Shown: positions 13,801-41,010, counted from the first letter of the stretch. The stretch: 64,000 bases of DNA from Chrysomallon squamiferum (GCA_012295275.1 CM022675.1:13095017-13159016); one strand, 5' to 3'. A program made the numbers and translations. The notes: generated by a model not told the origin, from the sequence alone.

Positions 13801-14000
13801 NNNNNNNNNNNNNNNNNNNNNNNNNNNNNNNNNNNNNNNNNNNNNNNNNNNNNNNNNNNNNNNNNNNNNNNNNNNNNNNNNNNNNNNNNNNNNNNNNNNN
13901 NNNNNNNNNNNNNNNNNNNNNNNNNNNNNNNNNNNNNNNNNNNNNNNNNNNNNNNNNNNNNNNNNNNNNNNNNNNNNNNNNNNNNNNNNNNNNNNNNNNN
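13801..14000. other. Assembly gap, exactly 200 Ns
   Basis: The run of N is exactly 200 bases, the size of a conventional scaffolding placeholder, so the true distance and even adjacency are uncertain. The C-terminal exons of the mesh-like gene appear to be lost here. Confidence 0.95.
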
Positions 14001-14204
14001 TAATAATATCACATATATGTATGTATTTATCTAAATATACATCTCTATACAAAACTATGCTGTGAATCCAAGTGCATATGTATATGGATGGGTATATAAA
14101 TACATACACAAAGACACAGATGCATACGTATTTATGTGCATATACATACACACAAACACACATCCATATATACCCATGATCAGACATGCTGTTTTGGGGC
14201 ATTG

Positions 14205-14425
14205 TATTTTTAAATTAAATTAAATTAAATTAAATTAAATTAAATTATATTTTATTTTATTTTATTTTATTTTATTTTATTTTATTTTATTTTATTTTAT
14301 TTTATTACTTTACTTTACTTTACTTTACTTTACTTTACTTTACTTTACTTTACTTTAGTTTACTTTATTTTATTTTATTTTATTTTATTTTATTTTTTAT
14401 TTTTTTATTTTTTATTTTTTTATTG
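14205..14425. repeat. Pentanucleotide repeat array
   Basis: Successive blocks of (TAAAT)n, (TTTTA)n, (TTTAC)n and again (TTTTA)n follow each other without spacers. The pattern suggests point variants of one pentamer that spread in turn. Confidence 0.85.
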
Positions 14426-14546
14426 TCTGTGTTTATATAATAGGCCGATGATGTTTCTCTATTGTTATGGTGGCAAATAAGTCAAAAAATCAGAACTAGA
14501 ACTAATTGATAACAGCAAAAATCTGTTATAAATTTCTGAATGTTAC

Positions 14547-28903
<14,357 letters not shown>

Positions 28904-29466
28904 TTTCTTGTTCGATGGTAAAAATCCAAATTATACCAAGAACTGTTTTTGATTATTGAAACAAATAAATAAAATAAATTAAAATATTCCTTTTTTTTTT
29001 CTTTTTTTTTTTCTTGTTCTTCCAAATGAAATAAAATAAAAGTCTTATATGCAGAAGACAAAAATGTTCTTTCTACTTTTCATAAACGCGTCCTGCGCGA
29101 ACTGATGTCAGAATTCAAAGGAATTCGCACAGGTAATTTGGTACTGTGTTTGTAACAACAGCAATTCTATTCTGTGGTTTTTTTAAATTCCTGAATATCA
29201 TATACTTACAGACAGCCAGTTATTACCAACCGAAATTTTTCGGTCCAATAACTGCACTTCTCAAATACCCAGTCTTGCAGTCGTGCAGATAATAGGACTA
29301 ACAATAGCTCGCTCTAAATGTGAGTCACGAAAAAACTAACCCCCTAAAACTCCCGATTTGACACTGAGCTTTTTCTTCCTGGTTTTAATTTAGTAACTGA
29401 TAAAATTACAATACTTTGATATGTGAGATATTTTAAATTGTGACTGACGCAAATTCAACCAACTGC

Positions 29467-29507
<41 letters not shown>

Positions 29508-29532
29508 TAAAAAAAATAATTAAAATTAAAAA
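28904..29532. other. Region upstream of the mesh-like gene
   Basis: Probable 5' UTR and promoter on the minus strand. The 29085-29120 part is locally GC-richer (acgcgtcctgcgcgaa). A (GATA)n repeat lies at 29467-29508. No gene seen. Confidence 0.4.
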
Positions 29533-29870
29533 GTCTGCTGTGTCCTGTAAGGTCGTGATTGGACTTTGTCTTCTCGAATTTTGTCTATATCCAGAGTTTC
29601 ATCAAACGTACATAAGACAGAGAATTTCAGTCCTAAAACAGATATGTACGTAAATATATACAAAATGCATACGTATACACATACAAAGAAACACACATGC
29701 AGACATCCATATATACAGGAAGATAGATGCATACAGACCTACATACAAACACACATTCAAGTACAGACACACACATATATACATATACACCTACATACAC
29801 AAAGACATACATAGGTATACATACATATCCACATATATACACACATATACATATCTACATACACGAAGCG
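29533..29870 (+). mobile_element. 5'-truncated SINE copy with long CATA tail
   Basis: The body ggtcgtgattggactttgtc and acgtac-taagacag matches the SINE at 25225. The tRNA-like head is absent. About 230 bp of degenerate (ACATA)n tail follows. Confidence 0.65.
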
Positions 29871-30189
29871 CACCTAAGACTGACAATAAATTATATCAGG
29901 TTGCAGAAAGTCAGAGCGAGAAGCTTATAATCTTTTCTGTAAACAAAAACCATGGTGTGTTTGTCAGTAACGCAGGGAAAATTCCACGACTTATGATAAA
30001 TTAATATAAAGTGTTTCGTTATTAACTTAATTGCCTGTCACAGAGCACAGCAGCAAAAAGAATAGGACAATCTAAGGACCAGATAATCCTGTCCAAGAGT
30101 AGTGGTTGGAACGTGAAAATTATTAAAAGGAGCACTGAGATGTGTCAGATCCGCGGTCCATCAAGTTTCATATGAATTCTTGAACAAAT

Positions 30190-30630
30190 GAACTAAAACC
30201 ACTCTGTTACTAGTACTACTAGTAGTACTACTTAAAAGTACTACTATCTATGTTGTAATTCTAGTAGTACTTTTACAAGTACTATCGCTACTACTACTTT
30301 CGCTACTACCTCTACTCCTAGTTCTACTACAATTCTACCACTATTACTGCTTCTACTTCTACAACAACAACGACTACTACTACTATAAGTATTATTGCTA
30401 TTAATACTATTAGTATACCACTGTTGCTTTTACTACTATTGCAGCTATTAGTGCCAGTAGTGCTATAAGTAGTAGCAGTAGTAGTAGTAGAAACAAGTAG
30501 TATTACTGGTAGATATAGAAGTATTAGAAGTAACGACTACGATTATTAAATATAGTAGTAGTAATAATAATTGTAACAGCAGCAGTACTACTAGTAGTAG
30601 AGGTAGCAGTAATAGTTTTAGCTGATGTTG
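30190..30630. repeat. Degenerate (TAC)n/(TAG)n trinucleotide field
   Basis: A run of imperfect tac, tact and agt triplets that switches from TAC-rich to TAG-rich near 30465. No coding content. Confidence 0.75.
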
Positions 30631-30779
30631 TTGTTGTAGATACCTGATGATAGTACTTAAACTTAAAAACAAAAAAAAATTAAATTAAAAATTAAGAATT
30701 ATAATACTAATAAACAAATAAATATATAAATATAAAACAAATAAATATATAAATATAAAATAAATAAATAAATAAATAA

Positions 30780-30815
<36 letters not shown>

Positions 30816-30852
30816 ATGTATATTTAATGATAGTTTAAACCGCAATATGCAG

Positions 30853-30962
30853 GTAAAGTGGATATTTACAAAGCACTTGAGAAGGAACTTAAGAACAAGG
30901 ATTTAAAATCATTTGATATTGCTCAATCAGAAGTAGGAAGACAGTTGTGTGATGCATGTTAG
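30853..30962 (+). CDS. Candidate orphan terminal exon, unknown product
   Basis: After an AG acceptor (atatgcag) the frame reads VDIYKALEKELKNKDLKSFD, then IAQSEVGRQLCDAC and TAG. The charged, helix-like composition is unlike the surrounding low-complexity frames. I do not recognise the family and see no partner exon upstream. It may be a terminal exon of an unseen gene or a fragment of an old copy. Confidence 0.3.
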
Positions 30963-33698
30963 GGGTGTGTGTTGCTAGGCACGTTTCAAGTGTTCTGTGT
31001 ACATTAACCTATTCGGGGAAATGCACCCGTTTTTTTTCAGAGAAATACACAATTACTAATGTCATGCAACGAGTCCCAGTGTTTACAAGAGATAAGAGAA
31101 TTCGTCAGATAGTGTCTACATGTGGTCCATTGTTTGGATGTGGATGAGCGTATATGTATGTATGTATTAATGTATGTGTGTGTTTAGTTAGTTATTTGTG
31201 CATGTGTCTGTAAATGGACGTACGTATTTGCGTGTCCAATATTATAAAGATTTTACTATTTTAAAATAAACATGTCAACACATACAGTTAATCTGTACCG
31301 ATTATTGCGTCACAATATATCCAGCATGAATAATACCAAATACAACGATAACCTTGGCTTCTGATGTGCAGTAAGACATTTCAGGCTAATGAATTTGTAA
31401 AATACTGATGCAGTAAGATAACATTTCAGGCTACTGAATTTGTAAAATACTGATTATACCCGTGTTCACTTGGTAACAGTACGGAAATGACTTGACAATT
31501 GTTTCTACTTAATATGACAATGACGTCAGAACATTAATGACGTCATATTGAGATATCACTGAGATTTGAGGATTTGAGGATTACATCTCTATTTAAATTA
31601 CAATTGTTACAATTTGTTTTTTAAATAAATTAATTCATTAATAATGATGATGTTGATGATGTTAATGATACTACTAATAATTAACATATCTCTCTTAAAA
31701 TAAAAACAAGCTGTTGATTGTCTGTTTTAGAAAGTATGTAGGGATCCACATAAATGTATTATTATTATATGTACCGTTTATCAACCTTTTGTAACGCATT
31801 AATAACATTATATTTACTTTTTCACAATGTACTAATGTTATAATAATGTTACATATACGTTGTCACAATGAATTTTCAAAATTTGTATGTTGAATACTAA
31901 ACGTTGGCAAAATTATAGTCTCGTTTTATAAACCCAGTTTTGTTGTCAGATAAGCATTATCACGCACGTTGACACAAATCTGAAATCTGGCAACTAACAT
32001 CCTATGTTGTTGTTTTTTAGAATTAAGTTTCGGTCGTCTATGGTCAGTACTAAATGTTTATGAAATAGCAGATGACATGTTTTTCTTGTTTAATTGTAAC
32101 AGTAAATTTCAGTTTTATAACAGGTATGTAATTTTACATCTGTTTATTGTTATTCGTCGATTTTGTGGCATAACAAAAATAAAGCTGACATAACTGCAAG
32201 CTCATCTTTTATTAAATACAATTCCATGTGAAATTAGAACTAATCATACACAAACTTTTAAAGTTTGAAATAAAAAAGCTGCTTAGTTTGTTTTGTACTC
32301 TTGATTGCTATGGCCGGTATTAACCGTTTATCAAATATGAAATTAACACACACTAACGTTGATATGCATCTTGTGTGATATCACAGTAACTGCATTTTAA
32401 AATTCAAGACATTTTTTACTTGAGTAAACACATTCAAAACTGAACATAGGCCAATCACAAACAACTTATTCAATCTAATGCTGAATGACCATAGTCATTC
32501 ATGTTGTATGACATACACAGAGAGAAATAATTTTACAGCTTAGACAAAAGCAAAAGCCTGCTTGAAATCGAATCAACAACAACACAAGATTTTGTTGCTG
32601 TTGTTGTTGTTTTTTGTTTTAGCAGCAGTGAATGCTGGATATCTTGCAACTGCTGAAAATTATCATCTAAATGGACCTTTACTGGTTTCTTCTTCAGTAT
32701 TAAACTTTACTTCATTGTAGGTTTCTAGGATTCTTCCACAAATCATATTTTTGATTTTCATAATTTTTATAAAATAAACAAAACAAGCAACAGTGGTGAC
32801 AAACTAAAACATATTATACCAAATAATATAATTTATAACTCAAAAAAAAAAAAAAAAAAAAAATTAAATCACTTAAAACATATTATCCATATAATATATC
32901 ACATCATAAATAATATTTGGCACATCAAAGTCAAACAAAGAACTTGTTATATTCCAGCTACATTTATCTTTGATAGTTTTCTAATGTCTGTAGAGGAATC
33001 AACTGATTTATTCTAATGCTGTATCAGGTTGTATTCACGGGAACATGATGTCCTCAGGCACATGGCATTGCATGATCTATCCTCCTAATTGTTCTATTCG
33101 GTATATATACCATTCAAACCACTACTCCTCCATAACTAGTTAGTGAAATGTGTTGGCATGTATTTGTACCTACAGGAAGGTATATATTGAAGATCCTTTG
33201 GAAACAGAGAGCAGGTTTCATCTGAAGTAATAAATATCTCACATCCAGTAGTTCATAACAGAATATTAATCATCATGTTCTAGAGATATCATCAAATAAA
33301 TGTTTAAAACAACAGAACACAGTAATCTTTTTTAAAAGCTGTAGAAGTGTTCTTAATATACTGAATCCTTAGAACACAATCTTTTTTTTTTTTAATTTTT
33401 TTTTCCAACTTCCAAAGGATCAAAACTAAGTTTCGAATAATCTAATAAAATAGGTTCTGTTGTCAGATATTGTCACTTTTGGCTACATTACTGACTACAG
33501 AATCATTTCCAGTCACACAAGCTTTGTATCCAAACAGCAAAACAAACTGGACTGTTAATCTCAGAACAGAAAAGTGTGCTTGAAGCAAGCAGTGTATCTG
33601 CATTTCAACAACGGATATCAATAAATAAATAACTGAGCTCTAGCTTGTCGCTAAAACATTTGTTCTAAAGTTAAAACTAAAACTTAAAATGTCAAGTA
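30963..33698. other. Noncoding stretch between the mesh-like and ASB genes
   Basis: Balanced but AT-rich sequence with no exon that I can support. It holds two perfect CRE palindromes (31521-31528, 31538-31545) and a 47-bp tandem duplication near 31365-31455 (ttcaggctaatgaatttgta). The right part is probably the ASB gene's 3' UTR. Confidence 0.5.
31521..31545. promoter_or_regulatory. Paired CRE palindromes
   Basis: TGACGTCA occurs at 31521-31528 and again at 31538-31545, 17 bp start to start. It is the full CREB/ATF palindrome. Function is inferred from motif only. Confidence 0.4.
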
Positions 33699-33890
33699 TC
33701 AGACATCTTCAAAGTCTAGATATGCCACAACAGAAGCGAGTACTGAATCTGGCTGAATCTGCCACTTCAGACCTGTTTGTTCTAAAGTTAAAACTAAAAA
33801 ATAAAATATCAGAGATCCTCAAAGTCTAGATATGCCACAACAGAAGCGGGTACTGAATCTGGCTCAATCTGCCACTTGAGATCTGCCGTC
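33661..33890. repeat. 118-bp tandem duplication of the ASB terminal exon end
   Basis: Copies begin at 33661 and 33779 (tgttctaaagttaaaactaa). Both contain the C-terminal codons and a stop. They differ at scattered positions. Confidence 0.9.
33699..33772 (-). CDS. Possible alternative terminal exon of the ASB gene
   Basis: The downstream duplicate copy reads GLKWQIQPDSVLASVVAYLD, then FEDV and TGA. It is preceded by ttttaactttagaacaaacag, a credible acceptor in the phase needed to join the upstream exon (35465-35822). Used instead of the regular terminal exon, it would remove the elongin-binding start of the SOCS box. Confidence 0.35.
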
Positions 33891-36890
33891 CTGTGTATCT
33901 GCAGGCGACAGAGAGACAGCAGGCTGCGAGGAACATCTGAAATAAAAACACTTTATTAAATTTTTCAACTCAAGTCACAAATAAAACAGATTTTAATAAA
34001 AATTTTAAATGAAATTACAAATAAGAAAGATTTTATTATATTTTTTAACTGAAGATACAAATAAGAAATATTTTATTATATTTTTAAATTGAAATTGTAA
34101 ATAAGAAACATTTTATTATATTTTTTAACTGAAGTTACAAATAAGAAACATTTTATTATATTTTTTAACTGAAGTTACAAATAAGAAACATTTTATTATA
34201 TTTTTAATTGAAGTTACAAATAAGAAATATTTTACTATATTTTTAAATTGAAGTTACAAATAAAAAAGATTTTAATACATTTTTTAACTGAAGTCACAAA
34301 TAAGAAACATTTTATTATATTTTTTAACTGAAGTCACAAATAAGAAACATTTTTTATTATATTTTTAATTGAAGTTACAAATAAGAAATATTTTACTATA
34401 TTTTTTAACTGAAGTTACAAATAAGAAATATTTTATTATATTTTTAAATTGAAGTTACAAATAAGAAAGATTTTACTATATTTTTAAATTGAAGTTACAA
34501 ATAAAAAAGATTTTAATACATTTTTTAACTGAAGTCACAAATAAGAAACATTTTATTATATTTTTTAACTGAAGTCACAAATAAGAAACATTTTATTATA
34601 TTTTTAATTGAAGTTACAAATAAGAAATATTTTACTATATTTTTTAACTGAAGTTACAAATAAGAAATATTTTATTATATTTTTAAATTGAAGTTACAAA
34701 TAAGAAAGATTTTAATACATTTTTTAAATGAATTTACAAATAAGAAAGATTTTATTAAATGTTTTAACTGAAGTCACAAATAAGAAATTTTTAACTGAAG
34801 TCACAAATAAAAGATTGTGTGTGATTATGTATGTATGTCTCTCTGTATGTATGTATGTATGTATGTGTTTGAGTGTCTTTTCAGATATCTGAGTGTCTGT
34901 TCATGCATGTGTGTCTGTATCTGTGTCAAAATAATCTGTTTGCTTCTGTCTTTGTGTATGTGTGTGTCTGTGGATGTGTGTGTCTCTGTGTAAGCATTTG
35001 TCTGTGTGAAAGTTTGTGTACGTCTGTCTCACTGAGTATCTCTCTCTGGTTCTGTATATATATATGTCTCTGTCTGTGTGTGTGTGTATTTGTGTTTCTC
35101 TGTGTATTGTTTGTCTGAATGTGTACTGTGTTTGTACATGTATTTTGTGCATGTGAGTAAACATGCATTCATTCAGTGCAACCTGACAACAGTTATCACA
35201 TTATATAAATTATTCATCAAGCAAAGAAATAAATATAACAATTAAAATTAATAAAAAAAATAAACAAACAAATAATTAAATAAAGTAAAAATGAATATGT
35301 AAGCAAACAGATAAATGGGAAAAATATAAATAAAGAAATGCATATCTGTAAAACAGATAAAGAAATTCTAAACAACTTAAAAAAAAAAAAAAAAAGAGAC
35401 ACAGAGAAAAGATGTGTATAATAAAATAAATAAATAAATAAATAAATACACAAACAAAACAAACCTCTGATGTGAATGAGATAATCTTTAATCTCCTGTT
35501 CTTGCTCTGGACTCACAGAAATCTCTATCTCCCAGGGAAACCTGCCTCTGTCGTCTTTAACAAACAGCTTTGTTCCGAACTCGTAGAGCAGTTTCAGAAA
35601 CCTCACATCACATTTCTGTCGCAGTGCAAAGTGGTACAGAGTGGGCATGCCTGGTTTCAAGTTTGGACTGGACACCTGTAAGTTGGGGTCAGCTCCTGAC
35701 CGCAGCAGGAGCTTGAGACAGTCGTACTGCTGGTAGACGACGGAGATCTGAAGTGGGTCCATGCTGAACTGTCTGTTGATACGACAGCGGTGTCCGAGGT
35801 TGGCGTTGTAGTCGATTAACAGCTGCGCGAAGAAGAAGATGAGAAAACATTTAGAATATGTATACACTTTTTAATAAAGTTTTTAATATATATATATATA
35901 CATTCTTTTAATCAAAGAAATTCTCTTTTTTGCTTTTCACCTGTGTTATCTTCTTTGCTGCTAACAAATCTAACAATATGGAGTAATGGTTGGAATGGTA
36001 TATATAACAGACAACACACTTTTTTGATATTTCACAAATGAATCTTTGAAATACTCTGCGACATTCTAAATTGATTTTCTGGGTCTGTTTCTGTAGGAAT
36101 CACTCAATTTTATGGAGAGAAAGAAAATCTGTTTGTTTTTTGTTTTTATTTTAGACCTAAAACACATCCACATCAGAAACTCTACACTGACTCTACAGAA
36201 GTAATTACATGTGAAAACTATGACAGGTATCTGAAGCTGTTATTACTATCACACAGGGAAAGTCAAAATTTTCACATCATCACTAACAACATACCAAAGT
36301 CTAAAATTAAATCATGTTGAAATGTCATATGAGTATCCCATCATGCAGTGCGTGCAGGTTTGATATGACATCACAAAACTGTAGAAACAAAACGTGTTCA
36401 TTGTGTTATTAAATAAAAACATTTTTAAATGTCTGGAAGTAACTTTTTATCTCGTCCCATAACTACAACAAAAAACAACAACAAGAAACCCCAAACATAA
36501 ATGAAGTACATCAGAAACCCTGTCAGCATTATTGCTGTAAGATCCTTAAATAAAAACTAATTAGTTGATTTCTCTTTTCTTTTCATTTTCTGTCACTTCT
36601 TTTATTTTCATTTGATTTCATTCTACTTTATTTCATGTAATTTAGAAAACTTTACTGTACTTCTGACTTTACATTACTTTACTTAACTTATTATTTTTTT
36701 AAATTTTAATCCATTATTTTATTTCATTTGTTAATTCATTTTATTTTATTTTATTTTTCATTTATTTATTTATATGCTTCTTTTTGAAACAATTTTACTT
36801 CGTTTCATTTCATATTTTCACTTAAAATTATTATTATTACTACTACTACTACTACTACTATTATTATTATTATTATTATTATTGTTATTA

Positions 36891-36927
<37 letters not shown>

Positions 36928-38179
36928 TATTGTTATTGTTACTATTATTATTATTACTATTACTATTATTATTACTATTATTATTATTACTGTTATTATT
37001 ACTATCACTATTATTACTATTATTATTATTATTACTATTATTATTATTATTATTACTATTATTACTATTATTATTATTACAATTATTACCATTACTATTA
37101 TTATTATTATTATTATTATCATTATTACTACTATTATTGTTATTATTACTATTACTACTATTACTACTATTACTATTACTATTACTATCTAGGTTGTTAC
37201 TTTGACAAGCTGCAGGGAGCCTGTCATGCAGGCGGTGTAGAGAGGGGAGGTGTTGTTTTCCAGGTCACCCTCGGGGTTAGCCCCCCTCTCCAGCAACACA
37301 TGGGCGGTGTCAGTATGGTTGTTCTTCACCGCTACAAACAGAGGAGTCTGCGCTTTCACGTCAGGAATATCCACACTGGCTCCTTCCTGTAGGAGTATCT
37401 CAACACACTTTGTGTGGCCTCCTGGAAAGTGCAAATAAAGATGTAAATGTTATTTGATGTTCTGTGTAAAAAAATACACTCACACAGGTAGTCATAACAC
37501 ACACATACACACACACACACATGTATTTGTCTGTGTCTGTGCATGTGAGTGTGAATCTCTCTACATCTATATATCTATATCTATACTATATTTATATCTA
37601 TGTAGATTTTATATATCAAGTAATATCGTAAACAAATTATTAACACATTCTGTTTTCTCAGAGGCATTTTGTTGTAGCAGTAATAATAGTAATATAACAA
37701 TTATAAATACATTAAAACTATTACTTTAATACCTTTTTACTTTTATTTATATTCTTATTTAAATTTTTTATTATTATTATTATTATTACTTTTTTTTTTT
37801 TTTTTTTCATATCCCACCATACCATCTATTTCTCCCAGTCTTACCTTTCTACTGATACCTATATCTGTGAGTTCGATTACCAAGTGGAAATACTATTACT
37901 TCTTTATTTATAACTAGTTGGAATGTCCTATTAAAAACCACCAATGATAATAATCTATTTTATTGTAACCGTGACAACACAAACGCTACCAGTAGCTGCC
38001 AGTCTCAGGGCAGTGCATCCCAGGTGGTTTCTTTCATTGATGTGACCTCTGACCTCTGAGCTGAGTAAGAGCTGTGACAGGTGCTGGTGGTCCCCGTTGA
38101 AGGCTGTTTCGTGTAGTTGTGTGTCACTGCTTGAGATGCTGCAGTCTCTGAATCTCTCAGAGATAGCCGAGCTGATCAT
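33809..38179 (-). CDS. ASB1: Ankyrin repeat and SOCS box protein, ASB1-like, complete, four exons
   Basis: ASB proteins are substrate adaptors of cullin-5 ubiquitin ligases: ankyrin repeats bind substrate, and the SOCS box binds elongin B/C and Cul5. Exons are 37990-38179, 37201-37421, 35465-35822 and 33809-33936, giving 897 bp and 298 residues. The ATG at 38179 is preceded in frame by a TGA. The sequence reads DTQLHETAFNGDHQHLSQLL, GHTKCVEILLQEGASVDIPD, NHTDTAHVLLERGANPEG, LLIDYNANLGHRCRINRQF, YDCLKLLLRSGADPN, FLKLLYEFGTKL, then the SOCS box DVPRSLLSLCRLQIHR. The order and the VPR-LL-LCR SOCS start match ASB1 best among the family members I know. Human ASB1 is somewhat longer. All splice phases agree. 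Confidence 0.88.
33960..34815. repeat. 40-bp minisatellite with a 241-bp higher-order period, ASB intron 3
   Basis: About 21 copies of gaagttacaaataagaaaca followed by ttttattatattttttaact. Variants recur in the same order: a unit with taaaaaagattttaataca at 34261 recurs at 34502. This gives a six-unit higher-order repeat of 241 bp. Confidence 0.9.
34820..35130. repeat. Degenerate TGTA/TGTC/TGTG field
   Basis: Imperfect (TATG)n followed by TGTCTGTG-rich sequence in ASB intron 3. Open frames here are repeat-derived. Confidence 0.7.
36831..37190. repeat. Long (TTA/TAC)n trinucleotide tract, ASB intron 2
   Basis: About 360 bp of TTA triplets with interspersed TAC and TTG, ending ten bases before the donor of the exon at 37201-37421. 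Read in frame it gives only leucine or isoleucine runs. Confidence 0.95.
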
Positions 38180-39070
38180 TCAGAATCAAACAGTGCTGAA
38201 AATATCATCATCATCATTATCATCATTACAGTGGCAACAACAACAACAAAGTGACATCACTGCTGAAGTAAATATAATAACAACATCATCATCACTACAG
38301 TTATCACACCAACAACAACAATGCAACATGACAAATATACTCCTGCAGTAGATATAACAATGACAACGTCATCCTCACTACAAATATCACACCAACAGTG
38401 ATACCACTACCACAGTTGCAGTAGATATTTCAGCAACAATAACAACTGTGACATTTTTACTGCTGCTATTGAAGATACAACAAAAACAATAAGAACATCA
38501 TCACTACTATTACTACTACCACACCAGCAGTTATAAAACTACAACAGCAACGGTAACAATAGCACTACCATTTCTGCATTAGGTATAACCACAACAACAG
38601 TAACAACATCACTTCTACTACTTAGCAGATATAGCAAAAACAACACCACCATCGCTGCCACAACTATATCAGCAAATACAAAAATTCAACTACAACAACA
38701 ATAATTTCACTACCACTGCTGCTGTTGATAAAATAAATACAAAAATAATGAAAAATAAATTATAAAATAAAAATTATTAATAAATTTTAAAAAATATATA
38801 AAATAAACATTACTACTACACTAGCAGTTATAAAACTACAATATCATTCCCACTGTAACAGCTAGAGCAATAACAGTAACAATAGTAACAACTTTCACTA
38901 TTAGTATTATAAATGATAACAGCCCTAACAGCAATAAGAATAAAAATAGCATTATCTTTACGAACACCATACAAATGCAGTAAACCTTAAAATACGTAAA
39001 TAAATAAAATAAAATAGCTGAAAGTTATCTGAAATAAACACGTTAAAAAAAAAATGTAAGTATAGTATAT

Positions 39071-39146
<76 letters not shown>

Positions 39147-40739
39147 TCGATTCAAAGTTTTTATCTTTGCACTTTTGACTTTGCAGACATTTTTTATAAA
39201 TTTTAACTCATTTGAGACTATGTAAAATTTGTGGAGAAAACATCAAAGCTATAAAAAGTGCTACGTAATAATTACTCCCGGTTTTTACTTCTTAATCCAA
39301 TGCGTATCCTTAAAACTGTGTCGAATAAACAAAAAGTGCGTAAAACATAGCTTTGACTTTGTTGTTCTACTGGTTTCCACAAAATTATGATAAACACCAA
39401 CGTGAACCAGTAGATGAAAAAATAAATTAGAGTTATTTCCCTTGCATTAAAAAAAATGTATTACTATTTTGGAACATGCTGGGCAGTTAAAGTAACATGA
39501 AGGTGTATCGACAGTGTGATTTGTAAGGCTTTTTATTCGTCAACGTTGCTCTTTAAATATTAATTTTCTTCAGTTATGGTGAATAGTCAATAAATAAAAT
39601 AAAATAAAATAAAATAAATAAGGTTTCAGATTATATAGTTTAAGATAATAATAATAATAATAATAAATTAATTAATTAATTAATAAAACAAAGGGAAAAC
39701 ACGGGAAAAAGGAAAACAAGAATGCAACAGCTATTTATGTTTATTTATTATAATCACAAATTTATCAGGATTCATTTTCAGAAAGGAAGAAGTTGAACCA
39801 GTTAAATGTTTTCATATCGTTAAATACACTAGAGACAACTGAATTTTCTACGTCGTTACGGTTAATGATTCTTGCTTTCACAGTAAATTTTAAAACGCAT
39901 ATTACAAGAACCGAACTGTTCTCATAAAAAACACACAAGATGTCTTCCGTTTCGACAAATGGCGTTGTAAACTTGTCGTTTCAATGTCTGACGTCATTAA
40001 CTAAATGAACAGAGTGCTCTTTTTAATACCAGCTTTCTACAAACTTCCTAATTAACTGAGTGGCCTTTTTAATTTCATCACTTACAATGATTGTTTTCAG
40101 TGAAATGTTAATATTTCTGCATGCTTCGTAATGGGTACTAATGCCTAAAGAAACTACACTGAAACAATTTGTTAATTTATTAACGTACATTTCCACAATC
40201 ATTCCATCACTGTATTGTCCCGGGGGCGTTTTAGAAAGTATTGTCGATTTACTAAGGAGAAGAGGAATGCCGTATTGAATTGTGGGATTTGTTTGTCGGT
40301 AAATATTTTTGAGAGAACAGAATTATTTACAAAATAACTTTTTTTATATCTGAGTGCCAAAGATTTCAAACTTTTTAAATTGTTTGTTAGCATATTTGAA
40401 TTTTTATTTATTTGTCTTCTTTTTGTTTTTCGTTAAATTTAAAGAAAGAAAAGGAAAGAGGGATGTGTGTGAGTGTGTGCGTGAGTGTGCGTGTGTGTAT
40501 GTGCCTTTATAATTTCTCTGATTCTGTTTATATACGTTTATACATGTTTCGTATAAAGCCATAACCATCATCGTTATTATTATCGTTGCTACTGTTGCTG
40601 CTGCTGATGTTTTTTCATCATCATCTTATTATGATTATTATTATTATTATTATAACGTTTCACAGGAAGATGGATAAGTGAATAAATAATTATATAATCC
40701 CATTAAACGGATTGTCTGTTAGCTGGTTTTAATAAATTT
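38180..40739. other. Upstream of the ASB gene: repeat-rich noncoding
   Basis: Degenerate ATC/CAA/CTA triplets run from 38200 to 38960, a (GA)n tract from 39074 to 39142 and a (TAAAA)n/(AAT)n patch near 39590-39680. A CRE palindrome lies at 39989-39996. No gene seen. Confidence 0.55.
39074..39142. repeat. (GA)n microsatellite
   Basis: About 34 uninterrupted GA units. Confidence 0.95.
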
Positions 40740-40964
40740 TTATACAAAACGCACATCGGCATTCATTTCACAAAGTGTAAATCCTCCCGCAGGCTTCGGA
40801 CATATTGGTACCAAGGGAGGCCACTCTACGCCGCTGATAACCGTTTTGTGAACTTTCACCCGCGGGACCGTTATTTTCTGCAAGTGAATTATTCTGTTAG
40901 TCGATCCTATTGAGATAAAAATGTCGCCAGGGAGGCGATTATTTTGATAAGAGTCATTCTTCAT
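40740..40964 (-). CDS. Small unidentified ORF in a GC-richer island
   Basis: A 74-residue frame with ATG at 40964. It includes RLPGDIFISIGSTNRIIHLQ, then TVPRVKVHKTVISGVEWPPL and PICPKPAGGFTLCEMNADV. Composition is protein-like, and the island is clearly less AT-rich than its surroundings. I recognise no family and no splice partner. An RFX X-box lies 46 bases upstream of the ATG. It could be a short gene, an exon, or chance within a regulatory island. Confidence 0.3.
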   Translation of the reverse strand: MKNDSYQNNRLPGDIFISIGSTNRIIHLQKITVPRVKVHKTVISGVEWPPLVPICPKPAGGFTLCEMNADVRFV

Positions 40965-41010
40965 GATCGCAGTACTAAAACCTCGGCATATCTGCCTGGC
41001 ATGGTTTCAC

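Noticed and set aside
36774-37205. Long poly-leucine/poly-isoleucine open frames on both strands
   Set aside because: Products of the TTA/TAC trinucleotide tract.
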